DNA of 64,000 bases from assembly GCF_900155475.1 (NCBI RefSeq), contig NZ_FXAM01000002.1, positions 248,001 through 312,000 on the forward strand. The letters are read 5' to 3'. A model generated the notes under the pieces. It was not told where the DNA came from and made no database searches. It saw nothing but the letters and a program-made list of their open reading frames with translations. The stretch is from Methylomagnum ishizawai. GTDB lineage: Bacteria > Pseudomonadota > Gammaproteobacteria > Methylococcales > Methylococcaceae. This document shows positions 63,901 through 64,000 of the stretch, one piece after another. The first letter of the stretch is position 1. The number at the start of each line of letters is the position of its first letter. The position numbers were made by a program, and so were the translations under genes.

Positions 63901-64000
63901 GCCGGTTCGACTTGATCTTCGGGTTCGAGGTGGCCCACCACATCCGCGACAAGGACGGGTTGTTCGCCAATATCGCCGGGGCGCTGGCTCCCGATGGCGT
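60909..64000 (+). CDS. Luciferase-like monooxygenase - KS0 - methyltransferase PKS (C-terminus beyond window)
   Basis: The first 1030 codons of a further assembly-line protein are seen; it runs off the right edge. Residues about 45-395 are a flavin-dependent luciferase-like monooxygenase of the type found in PKS/NRPS lines (SIMFFSAAADAVPAAG; RVDLGFGNGWSPNDFVL; PPIWIAATGNPETFAWAGAQ). Such domains insert oxygen, for example by Baeyer-Villiger oxidation or N/C-hydroxylation. Residues 410-827 are a ketosynthase with Cys569 (TACSSGLVAVH) and His705 (EAHGAGGAGD), but the second catalytic His is Ser746 (KAAMGSLDAAGG). It should therefore transfer but not elongate. Residues about 860-1030 begin a SAM methyltransferase (MLDIGCGLGTDLIVLAE at 935-951). 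The GTG start overlaps the previous stop by four bases. Confidence 0.87.
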   Translation, partial: MNPSVETADVLTREILELLAATAPESGRLSPAEFAARHQARPQPRKTLDFSIMFFSAAADAVPAAGLYDLLRRAAVSADRLGFAAIWLPERHFHRFGGAYPAPAVLAAVLADLTRRVRLRAGSITLPLDSPIRVAEAWAMVDQLSGGRVDLGFGNGWSPNDFVLAPECFAERKGILRERIEQVRGLWRGEALSFINGEGGRVPVRTWPRPVQAEPPIWIAATGNPETFAWAGAQGFNILTMLLGGTLQDTAGRVRVYREARRAAGLDPAGGRVALMLHTLVHPDRARVMAAVQEPFTRYVRDALDAQRHASPEGRALDETQREQMVRYATERYTRTAALFGPPEDCQALLREIAGADIDEIACLIDFGPETDLVLEALPHLAGLRDQWNGVPACHPAPEPAAIATPNHSPIAIIGMSGSFPGAPDLAALAEALAANTSALRPPPPGRYGAETPALALGGFIDEVEWFDPTPFRLSPAEAAVMDPHQRLLLSAARRCFADAGLSPAAVAGTATGVFLALYSDSHSARQPTPPNGQPDPLAATGRIHALAANRISHVFDLAGPSEVVATACSSGLVAVHRAVQAVRAGECAMALVAAASLLLSDGESRALGGLGILSPEGRCRPFDRAANGQARGEGVCALLLKPLDAALAAGDPIHAVIRGSATNHSGAASGSLLLPNANRQADCMAQALADADVPLAGLGYIEAHGAGGAGDLAELAAFAEVWRRQGAVPHEPGIALASGKAAMGSLDAAGGLAGLARAVLAVREGMLPGLAAGGDLGADSPLAGTPFYLNRQPRPWTGPETRRAGVHAYGLGGVNAHVIVEAPPRPRPAASPPPPEQPLHFPLPPETCGSVPVPAPASVVGDFYDYVTRDDHGRFEETYLTLAPFPEPVPGFSWTRTMQNPAAHPDHARLLLDKQREMRAVAFAPVDFAQARRMLDIGCGLGTDLIVLAETHPQLEGVGYTLSPAQAGAAGQRIAAWGLERRLTVRQGDSARDAFPGRFDLIFGFEVAHHIRDKDGLFANIAGALAPDG

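Overview
The window is GC-rich except for one AT-rich tract and reads like a gammaproteobacterium, possibly a methanotroph-like lineage. That is a guess from gene style; no taxonomic marker is present. A ParA/ParB pair, with matching 19-bp palindromes upstream of parA and one more copy at 2.57 kb, suggests a separately partitioned replicon (megaplasmid or chromid) or a region derived from one.

Layout. 1-2.5 kb: start of an RND efflux permease (minus strand, runs off the left edge), a small unknown protein and a sulfotransferase. 2.5-9.8 kb: a signalling block with a decayed kinase remnant, a PAS histidine kinase, an HTH-receiver regulator, a single-domain receiver, a large 7TM hybrid kinase with receiver and Hpt domains, and a degenerate EAL protein. 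10.2-22.2 kb: nine minus-strand genes, closely spaced and probably one operon, for surface glycan synthesis (glycosyltransferases, a pyruvyltransferase-like protein, a WcbI-like protein, a GT61-like enzyme, and accessory proteins). The last two genes lie in AT-rich DNA that looks acquired. 22.6-24.4 kb: parA-parB with candidate parS sites. 24.8-27.4 kb: an outer-membrane efflux lipoprotein and a membrane-fusion protein without an RND partner beside them. 27.4-28.0 kb: a gap with no recognised gene.

28.0-64.0 kb (continuing past the right edge) is a trans-AT type polyketide synthase/peptide synthetase assembly line on the plus strand. The genes abut or overlap by four bases. In order the domains are: KS, degenerate AT-like region, (frameshift), ACP, ER, KS, ACP, Cy, A (Cys-like), PCP | KS, ACP, KS, DH, KR, cMT, ACP, KS | cMT, ACP, KS, DH, KR, ACP, KS, DH, KR, cMT, ACP, KS, KR, ACP | luciferase-like monooxygenase, KS lacking one catalytic His, methyltransferase... 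No intact acyltransferase is present, so a trans-acting AT outside the window is expected. The product should be a C-methylated, partly unsaturated chain with one thiazoline- or thiazole-type ring from cysteine, possibly modified by oxygen insertion. I do not recognise it as a known pathway.

Main points to check are the one-base frameshift near 30.83 kb, the AT remnants, the Asp-to-Asn change in the Cy motif, the module split between two proteins, the monooxygenase-KS0-methyltransferase protein, and the candidate parS repeats.
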